DNA from: Candidatus Microgenomates bacterium
GTDB taxonomy: Bacteria > Patescibacteria > Microgenomatia > JADHYG01
Assembly (NCBI GenBank): GCA_016782545.1
Contig: JADHYG010000003.1
Coordinates: 1-44,902, forward strand
DNA length: 44,902 bases
Direction: 5' to 3'
Under the pieces are notes generated by a model. That model made no database searches. It was not told the DNA's origin and saw nothing but the letters and a program-made list of their open reading frames with translations. The number at the start of each line of letters is the position of its first letter. Within the stretch, counting starts at the first letter, position 1. A program made the translations under genes and the position numbers. Below are positions 24,532 to 31,575 of the stretch, piece by piece.

Positions 24532-24578
24532 GAGGTTGGACCTATCTTGAGGTCCAACCTATCGACAGGTCCGACCTC
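24532..24578. repeat. Compound GAGGTTGGACCT hairpin, copy 2
   Basis: Three segments (AGGTTGGACCT, AGGTCCAACCT, AGGTCCGACCTC) can pair in two alternative ways. It fills most of the gap between the two prephenate-dehydratase-like genes, directly before the ribosome binding site of the second. It is related to 22966-22995. Confidence 0.6.
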
Positions 24579-24581
24579 ATT

Positions 24582-25811
24582 TTATGTTGTGGCAACGGTA
24601 AATACCATCATCGGACTACCACAATTATGAATTTCTTCTAATCTGTCTTCATCTTCTAATTCATCTAATTTGTTTTGCAAAGCAGCTAGACCTTGACTAG
24701 TAGTAATACATAAATCTGCTTTGCCCTCAGCCACCATTTCTGCGGCGGCTGAGTTTGAGGTTGCTTTTATCCAATCAACATCAGCTAAATCTAGCCACTT
24801 CCTCACCAATGATTGTGGTGAGGGGTGGGTGGCAATGATGATTTTTTCTTTTTTAAGCAAATAACTTAAATCTTTTTTTCCAACCACCATCATTTTATCA
24901 AGCGGCATATAATGATGATCAGCAAAAATTATTTCGTTTTTTCCTCTTTCTTGCCATAATCTCCACTGATTATAATAAACTGCACATTCCATATGAACGG
25001 GAACAACACCAGATTCTACTTGTTTGGCAGCAATGTCTGCATAACCCTCACCCCCATCGTTTGGATCAAAAGGCTCTACTCCTCGAGGATGAATAATAAT
25101 TTCTGTTTTATCATCAATTCCAACTGCTTTAACCCATTTTCGTAAGGCTTGAGAAATATTAGTGCCTTCAGGACCAAGACCATGAGCAATGACTTTTTTA
25201 ACCTGATCACTTTTCAACATTTCTCGAATTTCCCAAAAAGTCAACTGGTCTTCTCTTGAAAAGGGTTTTTGAGCTTCTGAGCGAGCTTTGGCTAGCTCAT
25301 CAGCATCAAATTCATCTGATTCTGATATTGTTTTAATTTGCTCTTTCATTTCATCAAGACTTTTGGCAGTCACGCCAATACAATATAAAAGTGGTGATTG
25401 AAAACCTTCTTCTTCAAGATAAATTCCGTCAGCAAATAATTGACCAAAATTTGGATTAGTAAACATTAATTCTTTTAATTTTGGATTAATGGCACTGGTC
25501 ACTACTAAATTAATAGTGTTGTTTTCTTGACCGTCTTGCACTTCATTTACTGGATTATCAACGGCCCTGATGTTGTATTCTTGAATACCCAACATCTTCA
25601 TATAAGCATGACCGGCTTCTTCAGTATTTTTATCAGCCCAAAGCACAATCTCTTTGTCTGCTTCCTGCAAGCAAACACCCAACACTTCTGGAATTAAGAT
25701 TCGCGGATCTTCAAAAGTACCTAAATCTTCGCAACAAAGCCCTCGCTCTCGAAGAATATCTCGATTGCTTGGTTCTTCTCTTAAAGCTGGTTCTGATTCT
25801 AATAGTGACAT
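24582..25811 (-). CDS. Prephenate-dehydratase-like protein with extra N-terminal domain
   Basis: A 409-residue protein. About residues 205-400 resemble a prephenate dehydratase fold: A-H-G-L-G-P-E-G-T-N-I-S-Q-A-L (about 209-223), I-I-A-T-H-P-S-P-Q-S-L, and A-T-S-N-S-A-A-A-E-M-V-A-E-G-K-A-D-L-C-I-T-T. Residues 1-200 form a second domain I cannot assign. A classical P-protein has an N-terminal chorismate mutase and a C-terminal ACT domain; neither is visible. As first gene of the operon, behind a Tyr/Phe leader, it should belong to phenylalanine or tyrosine supply. A degenerate PDT acting as an amino acid sensor is an alternative. Confidence 0.6.
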   Translation of the reverse strand: MSLLESEPALREEPSNRDILRERGLCCEDLGTFEDPRILIPEVLGVCLQEADKEIVLWADKNTEEAGHAYMKMLGIQEYNIRAVDNPVNEVQDGQENNTINLVVTSAINPKLKELMFTNPNFGQLFADGIYLEEEGFQSPLLYCIGVTAKSLDEMKEQIKTISESDEFDADELAKARSEAQKPFSREDQLTFWEIREMLKSDQVKKVIAHGLGPEGTNISQALRKWVKAVGIDDKTEIIIHPRGVEPFDPNDGGEGYADIAAKQVESGVVPVHMECAVYYNQWRLWQERGKNEIIFADHHYMPLDKMMVVGKKDLSYLLKKEKIIIATHPSPQSLVRKWLDLADVDWIKATSNSAAAEMVAEGKADLCITTSQGLAALQNKLDELEDEDRLEEIHNCGSPMMVFTVATT

Positions 25812-25823
25812 ATTTTAAAACAA

Positions 25824-25850
25824 TAAAAAAACCTCCCTGCTAGGGAGGTT
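25824..25850 (-). terminator. Attenuator terminator at the head of the aromatic operon
   Basis: On the minus strand AACCTCCCT (25850-25842), AGC, AGGGAGGT and a run of T. The 5' arm is also complementary to CGGGGGGTTGG (25898-25888) inside the leader peptide, with one G-U pair. The two pairings are mutually exclusive. Confidence 0.8.
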
Positions 25851-25871
25851 GTTAATTAATTTTTTAATTAG

Positions 25872-25949
25872 TTAAATCATCACAACACCAACCCCCCGTT
25901 TCAGGGATTTAAAGAAAAAATAATAGTTGGTATTCTGAATTCTTTGCAT
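25872..25949 (-). CDS. Tyr/Phe-rich attenuation leader peptide (25 residues)
   Basis: The frame runs from ATG 25949 to TAA 25874-25872. Codons 9-13 encode Tyr-Tyr-Phe-Phe-Phe in the context T-N-Y-Y-F-F-F-K-S-L. The following codons (K-R-G-V-G) contain the antiterminator strand. The start lies about four bases after the expected transcription start, so initiation is nearly leaderless. Arrangement (promoter, leader with runs of the regulated amino acids, alternative hairpins, first biosynthetic gene) is that of pheA- or trp-type attenuators. A second, independent leader controls the last gene of the same operon (23054-23113). Confidence 0.82.
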   Translation of the reverse strand: MQRIQNTNYYFFFKSLKRGVGVVMI

Positions 25950-25959
25950 AACAGGGTTA

Positions 25960-25968
25960 AGTATAGCA
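25960..25968 (-). promoter_or_regulatory. Promoter of the aromatic operon
   Basis: TGCTATACT on the minus strand is an extended -10 box. A TTGACA at 25978-25973 is only seven bases upstream and so cannot act as its -35. Start of transcription is expected near 25953. Confidence 0.6.
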
Positions 25969-26028
25969 CAATTGTCAACATAAGCGAAAAATCTGGTAAA
26001 ATAATGAGAATAATGAAATTCCAACTAG

Positions 26029-26139
26029 AAATACTTCATCTTTGGACAAAAACGCTTTGTTAAAGGTAATAATCACAATTATGAACGCCAAGAAAAAAAC
26101 TTCGCCAAAATTATTCTCCAGTGGGTAAAAAAACTCTAA
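26029..26139 (+). pseudogene. Possible C-terminal remnant of an alpha/beta hydrolase
   Basis: An open frame of 36 codons, without start, ending at TAA 26137. It reads K-Y-F-I-F-G-Q-K-R-F-V-K-G-N-N-H-N-Y-E-R-Q-E and ends in I-L-Q-W-V-K-K-L. G-x-N-H-N-Y/F-E-R near the end is the typical context of the catalytic histidine in alpha/beta hydrolases. Nothing else of the gene remains, and it ends 23 bases before ruvC. Confidence 0.35.
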
Positions 26140-26147
26140 AAAACCTA

Positions 26148-26156
26148 TGCTATAAT
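26148..26156 (+). promoter_or_regulatory. Extended -10 promoter of the ruv operon
   Basis: TGCTATAAT ends six bases before ATG 26163, so the transcript is expected to be leaderless. No -35 or ribosome binding site is evident. Confidence 0.65.
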
Positions 26157-26162
26157 AAATCA

Positions 26163-26639
26163 ATGATTGTTTTGGGAATTGATCCCGGCTTGGCTTCTAC
26201 TGGTTGGGCCCTAGTTAAAAAAGGCGAAAAGCCAGAATTAATTGACTATGGTTGTATCACCACCGATAAAAAAGAAAAGTTTGCGGAAAGGCTTTGGGAA
26301 ATTTTTCATGAAGTGAAGAAATTGGCTTTAAAAACAAAGCCGCAAGTGATGGCGATCGAAGATTTGTTTTTTGCCAAAAACGCCAAAACAGCCATTATTG
26401 TCGCCCAAGCCATGGGAGTGATTAAAGTAGCTTGTCGAGAATCAAAAATACCGGTTTTTGAATATACACCTCTAAATATAAAAATGACCATTACTGGATA
26501 TGGTCGAGCAGAAAAAAGACAAGTAGAAGAAATGGTTTTAAAAATACTTGATTTAAAAAAGAAAATTAGACCAAGTCACGCGGTTGATGCGATCGCCGTT
26601 TCCTTGACTCATTTGTTTACTAATTCAAAATTAAAATGA
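26163..26639 (+). CDS. ruvC: Holliday junction endonuclease RuvC
   Basis: A 158-residue protein. ATG 26163 is chosen because it yields M-I-V-L-G-I-D-P-G-L-A-S-T-G-W at once and follows a leaderless promoter. The four acidic catalytic residues are present: D7 (GIDPG), E in A-I-E-D-L-F-F, and the paired residues of P-S-H-A-V-D-A-I-A-V. RuvC cleaves Holliday junctions after RuvAB branch migration. It overlaps ruvA by four bases (ATGA). Length is normal for the family. Confidence 0.96.
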   Translation: MIVLGIDPGLASTGWALVKKGEKPELIDYGCITTDKKEKFAERLWEIFHEVKKLALKTKPQVMAIEDLFFAKNAKTAIIVAQAMGVIKVACRESKIPVFEYTPLNIKMTITGYGRAEKRQVEEMVLKILDLKKKIRPSHAVDAIAVSLTHLFTNSKLK

Positions 26640-27214
26640 TTGGTAGTCTCAGAGGCAAAATCATTTACAAAAATCATCGTAAAATAGAAATTGATGTTAG
26701 CGGTGTGGGTTATGAAATCTTTCTTTCTGCTCATGATTTGGCCAAAACAAAATTAGATAAAGAAATAGAAGTTTTTACTTTTCATCACTTAGCTGAAAAC
26801 ACTAACACTCTTTATGGTTTTCTTTCCCGAACCAATAAAACTGTTTTTGAAATGCTTATTTCTGTTTCCGGTGTGGGCCCGAAAACAGCGATGGAGGTTT
26901 TTTCAGCTGGTGATGGCGAAAGAATTTTACGAGCTGTTTCTGAAGCCGACGTCGAATTTTTTCAACAAGTAAAAGGTCTAGGCAAAAAAGGCGCCCAGCG
27001 AATTATTGTTGATTTAAAATCAAAAGTAGGGGATATTAAAGAACTTGATCTGGAAAGCGGTATTGGCGGTAGAGAAGTTGTTTATCAAGCTCTGCAAAGC
27101 TTAGGTTTTTCCAGAAAAGAGATTGTTCAGTCATTAAGAGAATTACCCAAAGACTTAGAATCAGAAGATGAAATTATTAAATATGCTTTAAGGAGACTAG
27201 GCCAGAATGGATAA
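26636..27214 (+). CDS. ruvA: Holliday junction DNA helicase subunit RuvA
   Basis: A 192-residue protein with the expected three domains. The OB fold opens M-I-G-S-L-R-G-K-I. Two helix-hairpin-helix motifs follow (S-V-S-G-V-G-P-K-T-A-M and Q-V-K-G-L-G-K-K-G-A-Q-R). The C-terminal RuvB-binding domain is A-L-Q-S-L-G-F-S-R-K-E. It binds the four-way junction and loads RuvB. It overlaps ruvC by 4 bases and ruvB by 8 bases. Confidence 0.96.
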   Translation: MIGSLRGKIIYKNHRKIEIDVSGVGYEIFLSAHDLAKTKLDKEIEVFTFHHLAENTNTLYGFLSRTNKTVFEMLISVSGVGPKTAMEVFSAGDGERILRAVSEADVEFFQQVKGLGKKGAQRIIVDLKSKVGDIKELDLESGIGGREVVYQALQSLGFSRKEIVQSLRELPKDLESEDEIIKYALRRLGQNG

Positions 27215-28235
27215 AAAAACCGCTGATATCAATCCTAAAGCGCAAAAAAGCGAGGAAAATGTAGAAACAACTCTTCGCCCTCAAAAATTAACTGATTTTA
27301 TTGGCCAAACAGATTTAAAAAAACAACTCAGAATTATTCTTAGCGCCGCCCAAAAAAGAAAAGAATGTCTTGACCATCTTTTATTTTATGGCCCTTCAGG
27401 ACTAGGAAAAACAACTCTTTCCAATCTTCTTGCTAAAGAAATGGGTGTCAACATTAAAGTTACCTCCGGACCAGCCATTCAACGAACCGGTGATTTGGCT
27501 TCTATTATGACTTCACTGGAAAAAGGCGGCATCTTTTTTATTGACGAAGTTCATCGTTTAAATAAAGCGGTTGAAGAAACACTTTATCCGGCCATGGAAG
27601 ATTTTCGTCTTGATGTTATTTTAGGCAAAGGCCCGGCGGCCAGAACTTTAAGATTAAAATTAAACAGATTTACGATTATTGCCGCTACTACCAGAATCGG
27701 TCTGCTTTCTTCACCAATGAGAAACAGGTTTGGTTTTATTCATCGTCTTAATTTTTACAACCAAGAAGAATTAAAAAAGATTATTATCCGTTCAGCTAAA
27801 ATTCTTAATGTTGAAATAAAAGGAGAGGCGGCTTTAGAAATTGCCAAAAGAGCTCGCGGCACACCAAGAATTGCTAATCGATTTTTAAGAAGAGTGCGGG
27901 ATTTTGCTGAAGTTGAAGCCGATGGAATCATCACCTTAGAAGTGGCTAAGAGCGCTCTAGAGATGTTAGCTATTGATAATAAGGGATTAACCAAGGCTGA
28001 CCGGCAATTATTAACAGCTTTGGCCAAAAAGCATGACGGCGGGCCAGTGGGTATTGAAACTCTAGCCGCTTCTATTGATGAAGACGTCGGTACAGTTGAA
28101 GATGTTTATGAACCCTTTTTACTGCAGATTGGCTTTTTAAAAAGAACTCCTCGGGGAAGAATGTTGGCTCCTAGAGCCTTTGAATTTTTAAATATTCCTC
28201 TTCCAGACCAACTCAAACAGAAAAAGCTGTTTTGA
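27207..28235 (+). CDS. ruvB: Holliday junction branch migration ATPase RuvB
   Basis: A 342-residue AAA+ motor. It begins with a short variable segment and then L-R-P-Q-K-L-T-D-F-I-G-Q, the usual RuvB entry. Walker A is G-P-S-G-L-G-K-T-T, Walker B F-F-I-D-E-V-H-R-L. Sensor 1 is A-A-T-T-R and the arginine finger region R-N-R-F-G-F. The C-terminal winged helix includes G-G-P-V-G-I-E-T-L-A and R-T-P-R-G-R. Completes the ruvCAB operon. A CCCCGC/GCGGGG hairpin and inverted-repeat cassette A follow directly. Confidence 0.97.
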   Translation: MDKKTADINPKAQKSEENVETTLRPQKLTDFIGQTDLKKQLRIILSAAQKRKECLDHLLFYGPSGLGKTTLSNLLAKEMGVNIKVTSGPAIQRTGDLASIMTSLEKGGIFFIDEVHRLNKAVEETLYPAMEDFRLDVILGKGPAARTLRLKLNRFTIIAATTRIGLLSSPMRNRFGFIHRLNFYNQEELKKIIIRSAKILNVEIKGEAALEIAKRARGTPRIANRFLRRVRDFAEVEADGIITLEVAKSALEMLAIDNKGLTKADRQLLTALAKKHDGGPVGIETLAASIDEDVGTVEDVYEPFLLQIGFLKRTPRGRMLAPRAFEFLNIPLPDQLKQKKLF

Positions 28236-28293
28236 GATCCAGATTGATGATAAAAAACGATCCGAACTTGAGGAAAACAAGATGAGCGGGAGA

Positions 28294-28308
28294 CCCCGCA
28301 GAGCGGGG
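28294..28308. terminator. GC-rich hairpin after ruvB
   Basis: CCCCGC-AGA-GCGGGG, about 60 bases after the ruvB stop. There is no clear T-run, so it is either a weak terminator of the ruv operon or part of the boundary of the adjoining cassette. Confidence 0.4.
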
Positions 28309-28342
28309 CGACCTTCTCCTTGCCTGACCGCAATGCTAAGCT

Positions 28343-28514
28343 TGGAGCTCCTTTTATGAAAAAGCTCGAACTTATTTTACTAAAAATCTGTAAAAATTAA
28401 AAGGTCTCAGCTCCGGCGGCTGCGGCGAGGAAAAGGGGTTAAAGGGGAAAGGGAATCGCCGCAGCCGCCTCCGCATTTGCTCGCTGAAAAGGAAAAACCA
28501 ATCTGAACGCGCCG
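28343..28514. repeat. Cassette A left inverted repeat (172 bp)
   Basis: Reverse complement of 31025-31196 with a single mismatch. Outer end TGGAGCTCC, then the outward extended -10 (TAGTAAAAT read leftward, 28382-28374). A 13-bp GC-rich hairpin (28415-28427 with 28457-28469) follows, and the inner end CGGCGCG. The inner and outer ends match those of cassette B. Confidence 0.92.
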
Positions 28515-28558
28515 GTTTGGAAATAAGTTAGGTGAACATGGAAAAAATGAGTAAGATT

Positions 28559-28567
28559 TGATAAAAT
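28559..28567 (+). promoter_or_regulatory. Internal promoter of cassette A
   Basis: TGATAAAAT, an extended -10, lies between the left inverted repeat and the first cassette gene, 33 bases before ATG 28600. The cassette can therefore express its genes independently of its surroundings. Confidence 0.5.
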
Positions 28568-28599
28568 GAAAGCAATTAAGAAAAAGATTTAATTTAAAT

Positions 28600-30093
28600 A
28601 TGAACGAATATAAAAACTGGCATAGATTAGTTGCGCGTAAAGCCTCCGTTCTTGCAGCAGAAAATATAATGATGGGTTACCTTCATGCCTCGTTCGAAAA
28701 GCTTTTAGATATAGATTGTAAATTTTCTGGTTTTACCTATATTAATTACGGCGCTTATGTTCGAAATCAAGATTTTTTTGCATTCGTTAACAAAGTCCAA
28801 GATAAAGTCAAAAATACTCCAGAGTTTATAAGGTGGGTAATAAAACGGAACTACGAGCAATGCAAAAGGCTTCTCGGAACAGTTGAGATTGATACTTCTA
28901 AATTGAAAAAGAAACAAAACAAAGAATTAAAATCACTCCTCGAGAGATATATTAATGAATTTCATAATATGGGCCCGTTTTGGGCTGTTCCCTTCGCAGT
29001 TGAAAAAATCGGTACAAGTATTGTCACGGAGGAACTGAAATATAAACTTGGAGAAAAGAACAAAGATGGATTTAAGGATTATTTCCTAACTCTGACTTCC
29101 CCATCAAAAGAAGGTTATGTTGGACAGGAACAACGGGAGTTTCTTCAATTGGCAATTGAGATTGAAGAGCTTGGTTATTCCTTAGACAGTCCAAGGTTAA
29201 AAACCGTAGTAAAGGAAAAGAAGAAATTGATGGATAAAATTAACTCCTACGTCTCCAACTACGCTTGGTTAAATCTTCAGTACATGATTGGTAGCCCATG
29301 GACAATAGAGGACTTCTTTTTGCGCCTTAGACATATTTCTAATCCAGAGAAAAAACTCAAAGAACAACAAAAAGGCAAAGTAGAGACTGAACAAGAGGTT
29401 CAAAAAATAATTAAAAAACTTAACCTTTCAAAAAAGGCCGTGAGCATCATTAATGCAGTAAGAGAATATGTTTTTCTTCGCACATATAGAAAAGATGTTA
29501 CTACCATAGGAGACTATAAAATTCGACCACTATTGACAGAAATTGGTAATAGATTTGGATTTTCTTTTGAAGAGATGACTTATCATCTTGTAGAGGAAAT
29601 TTATGATCTCCTTTTAATTGGCAAGAAAATAGGGAAAACGGTTATTAAAAAGCGTATGAATGATTTTGCTATTTTAGCAGATGAAAAGAGTGTGGAAGTA
29701 ATTGTTAAAAAGGCTTTGCAGGATTATAAAGAAGCTTGGGGTGAAGAAATAGTCGAGGAGGAAGTGAGGGAATTTCAAGGAGAGGTAGCCTGCAAAGGCT
29801 ATGGTAAAGGTAAGGTGAGAAATCTTATTGACAGAAGACTAATTGCTTCTTTCCAACAAGGAGAAATTTTAGTGACTACAATGACCACCCCTGATTTTGT
29901 CCCTGCGATGCAGAAAGCAGCAGCAATTGTAACCGATGAAGGCGGAATTTTATGCCATGCTGCAATTATCAGTCGAGAACTAAATAAACCATGTGTTATT
30001 GGAACGGAAATTGCAACTAAAGTTTTAAAAACTGGGGACGTTGCTGAAGTTGACGCAGAACAAGGAATTATAAGAAAACTAGAAAATGAGTAA
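28600..30093 (+). CDS. PEP-synthase-type swivelling phosphohistidine domain fused to unknown N-terminal domain
   Basis: A 497-residue protein. Residues about 400-495 form the mobile phosphohistidine domain of PEP synthase/PPDK-type enzymes: T445-D-E-G-G-I-L-C-H453-A-A-I-I-S-R-E-L-N-K-P-C-V-I-G-T, where H453 is the predicted phosphorylated histidine. Residues 1-390 are helical, charged and match no family I recognise; there is no PEP/pyruvate-binding TIM barrel. The next gene supplies the missing ATP-grasp domain and overlaps by 8 bases. The pair thus resembles a split rifampin-phosphotransferase-like enzyme, with residues 1-390 as the candidate substrate-binding domain. Confidence 0.75.
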   Translation: MNEYKNWHRLVARKASVLAAENIMMGYLHASFEKLLDIDCKFSGFTYINYGAYVRNQDFFAFVNKVQDKVKNTPEFIRWVIKRNYEQCKRLLGTVEIDTSKLKKKQNKELKSLLERYINEFHNMGPFWAVPFAVEKIGTSIVTEELKYKLGEKNKDGFKDYFLTLTSPSKEGYVGQEQREFLQLAIEIEELGYSLDSPRLKTVVKEKKKLMDKINSYVSNYAWLNLQYMIGSPWTIEDFFLRLRHISNPEKKLKEQQKGKVETEQEVQKIIKKLNLSKKAVSIINAVREYVFLRTYRKDVTTIGDYKIRPLLTEIGNRFGFSFEEMTYHLVEEIYDLLLIGKKIGKTVIKKRMNDFAILADEKSVEVIVKKALQDYKEAWGEEIVEEEVREFQGEVACKGYGKGKVRNLIDRRLIASFQQGEILVTTMTTPDFVPAMQKAAAIVTDEGGILCHAAIISRELNKPCVIGTEIATKVLKTGDVAEVDAEQGIIRKLENE

Positions 30094-31003
30094 ATTACTT
30101 CTCCCTCTTAATAAAATCTCCAAGTTAGATTTTAATTTGTGCGGTGGAAAGGGCGCCAATCTGGGAGAACTAATGAAGATCGGGGTGCCGGTGCCGAATG
30201 GTTTTGTAGTAACGACAAATGTTTATAAAAAGTTTATTAAAGAGAATAAAATTAAAATAGACTTAAAGGATATAGAGGTAAAAGACCCAGAGACAGTTGG
30301 TTTCATACCTAATAAATTACAAAAGCTAATTTTAGATGGTGAAATAAATCCATATCTCCACAAAGAAATATTAAGCTACTTTAATGAATTAAAGGCCGAA
30401 TTGTTTGCTGTTCGTTCTTCGGCGACAGCGGAAGATGCGGCTCGGGCTTCTTGGGCGGGACAACTTTCAAGTTTTTTAAACATTCAAAAAGAAGATTTAG
30501 TTAAAAATATCAAACTTTGTTGGGCTTCACTTTTTAATCCGCGGGCTATTTCTTACAGAGCTATTCAAAGACTTTTAGTAACTGATGTTACCGTAGCCGT
30601 AATTGTCCAAGAAATGGTTAATGCTGAAGTTTCGGGGATTGCTTTTACCGCTCACCCAGTAACCAAAGATCCTGACACGATCTTAATCGAAGCTGGATTT
30701 GGTTTGGGTGAAGCTATGGTTTCAGGGATGGTTACACCGGATAAATATTTAGTTAATAAAAAAGACTTGACCATCTACGATTATAAAATCAGTAAGCAGA
30801 AAAAGATGGTAACAAGGAAAGGAATACTCGATGTTTCCTTAGAAAAACAAAGTAAAAGAAAATTGAGTGAGGAAAAGGCAATTGAATTAACTAAACTTTG
30901 TGTTCAAATTGAAAACCACTTTGGAATACCCCAAGACATCGAGTGGGCATTGGAAGGAGACGGTTTGTTTATTCTCCAGTCTAGACCTATAACTACTTTA
31001 TAG
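30086..31003 (+). CDS. PEP-synthase-type ATP-binding domain protein
   Basis: A 305-residue protein consisting only of the PPDK_N ATP-grasp domain. Motifs in order: G-G-K-G-A-N-L-G-E-L-M (about 15-25), V-P-N-G-F-V-V-T, A-V-R-S-S-A-T-A-E-D-A (about 110-120), A-G-Q-L-S-S-F-L-N-I, V-Q-E-M-V-N-A-E-V-S-G-I-A-F-T and D-I-E-W-A-L-E-G-D-G with a final L-Q-S-R-P-I-T-T. In PEP synthase this domain transfers the beta-phosphate of ATP to the swivelling histidine. Here that histidine lies in the upstream gene, so the two should act as one enzyme. The stop is 22 bases before the right inverted repeat. Confidence 0.88.
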   Translation: MSKLLLPLNKISKLDFNLCGGKGANLGELMKIGVPVPNGFVVTTNVYKKFIKENKIKIDLKDIEVKDPETVGFIPNKLQKLILDGEINPYLHKEILSYFNELKAELFAVRSSATAEDAARASWAGQLSSFLNIQKEDLVKNIKLCWASLFNPRAISYRAIQRLLVTDVTVAVIVQEMVNAEVSGIAFTAHPVTKDPDTILIEAGFGLGEAMVSGMVTPDKYLVNKKDLTIYDYKISKQKKMVTRKGILDVSLEKQSKRKLSEEKAIELTKLCVQIENHFGIPQDIEWALEGDGLFILQSRPITTL

Positions 31004-31024
31004 TTTTCCCTTTTTTATTTTTTG

Positions 31025-31196
31025 CGGCGCGTTCAGATTGGTTTTTCCTTTTCAGCGAGCAAATGCGGAGGCGGCTGCGGCGGTTCCCTTTCCCCTTTAA
31101 CCCCTTTTCCTCGCCGCAGCCGCCGGAGCTGAGACCTTTTAATTTTTACAGATTTTTAGTAAAATAAGTTCGAGCTTTTTCATAAAAGGAGCTCCA
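31025..31196. repeat. Cassette A right inverted repeat (172 bp)
   Basis: Mirror copy of 28343-28514. From the inside out: CGGCGCG, a T-rich tract, GGCGGCTGCGGCG (31070-31082) pairing with CGCCGCAGCCGCC (31112-31124), then TAGTAAAAT (31157-31165) pointing outward, and a terminal GAGCT/AGCTC hairpin. It is one base different from the left copy. Confidence 0.92.
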
Positions 31197-31340
31197 GTCG
31201 GGAAATCGCGGGCGCTGCGTTAGCAGCGCCCATTCGTTTAGCGCTTCAAATTGGACTTTTTTATCACGGAGCTGCCAGTTCGTTTGTGCAAAGCACAAAA
31301 TCAAACTCTGTTTGATAGCAATTTTTTGCCTTCTCTTACT
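31191..31340 (-). pseudogene. C-terminal remnant of a second serine recombinase
   Basis: On the minus strand this encodes N-W-Q-L-R-D-K-K-V-Q-F-E-A-L-N-E-W-A-L-L, then T-Q-R-P-R-F-P-D-W-S. It matches residues 465-495 of the intact recombinase downstream with only a few substitutions. At DNA level 31191-31282 is an inverted copy of 32959-33050. Beyond about 31300 similarity becomes patchy. It is the end of a lost sister recombinase, abutting the right end of cassette A, and creates an inverted pair around the intact recombinase gene. Confidence 0.65.
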
Positions 31341-31443
31341 ATGCAAGAGAACTTCCAAATTTTTAGAAAGAAAGCGCTGATTTTCTCCGCCAAAGGCGGA
31401 GTGCCCAAAAGCGTAAAAAATTTTTGCGATTGTTATTGAAAAA

Positions 31444-31571
31444 GTTTTGTAAAACTTGTTATACTAAAGTTGGTCTCAACATTAAGGGTCGTCCTTTTTA
31501 GTAGCCGTCTCGGACAATTCAGGGCGACTTGAGTTGAGACCACCGGGGCGGCTATTCAAGTTTTACAAAAC
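31444..31571 (+). other. Structured leader of the serine recombinase gene
   Basis: Nested inverted repeats fill the 130 bases before the recombinase. The outer pair is GTTTTGTAAAACTTG (31444-31458) with CAAGTTTTACAAAAC (31557-31571). A further pair is GGTCTCAAC (31472-31480) with GTTGAGACC (31533-31541), then TAGCCG (31502-31507) with CGGCTA (31549-31554). A TATACT box (31460-31465) lies just inside the outer arm. It may be an RNA leader regulating the recombinase, a recombinase binding or crossover site, or both. Confidence 0.5.
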
Positions 31572-31575
31572 AAAT

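Larger units (their letters stand above)
28343..31196. mobile_element. Cassette A: inverted-repeat-flanked two-gene unit
   Basis: A 2,854-bp unit made of two 172-bp inverted repeats around one operon (28600-31003). It encodes no transposase or integrase. Internal promoter: extended -10 TGATAAAAT at 28559-28567. No target-site duplication is visible: the left flank ends AATGCTAAGCT and the right flank begins GTCGGGAAATC. On the right it abuts a fragment of a serine recombinase. Cassette B (36382-39511) has the same design, so both probably move or are maintained by one mechanism supplied in trans, or are shaped by recombination between repeats. Confidence 0.7.

Noticed and set aside
25975..26163. 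Hydrophobic minus-strand frame between the aromatic operon and ruvC
   Set aside because: It overlaps both promoters and is the antisense of an AT-rich remnant; hydrophobicity follows from base composition.
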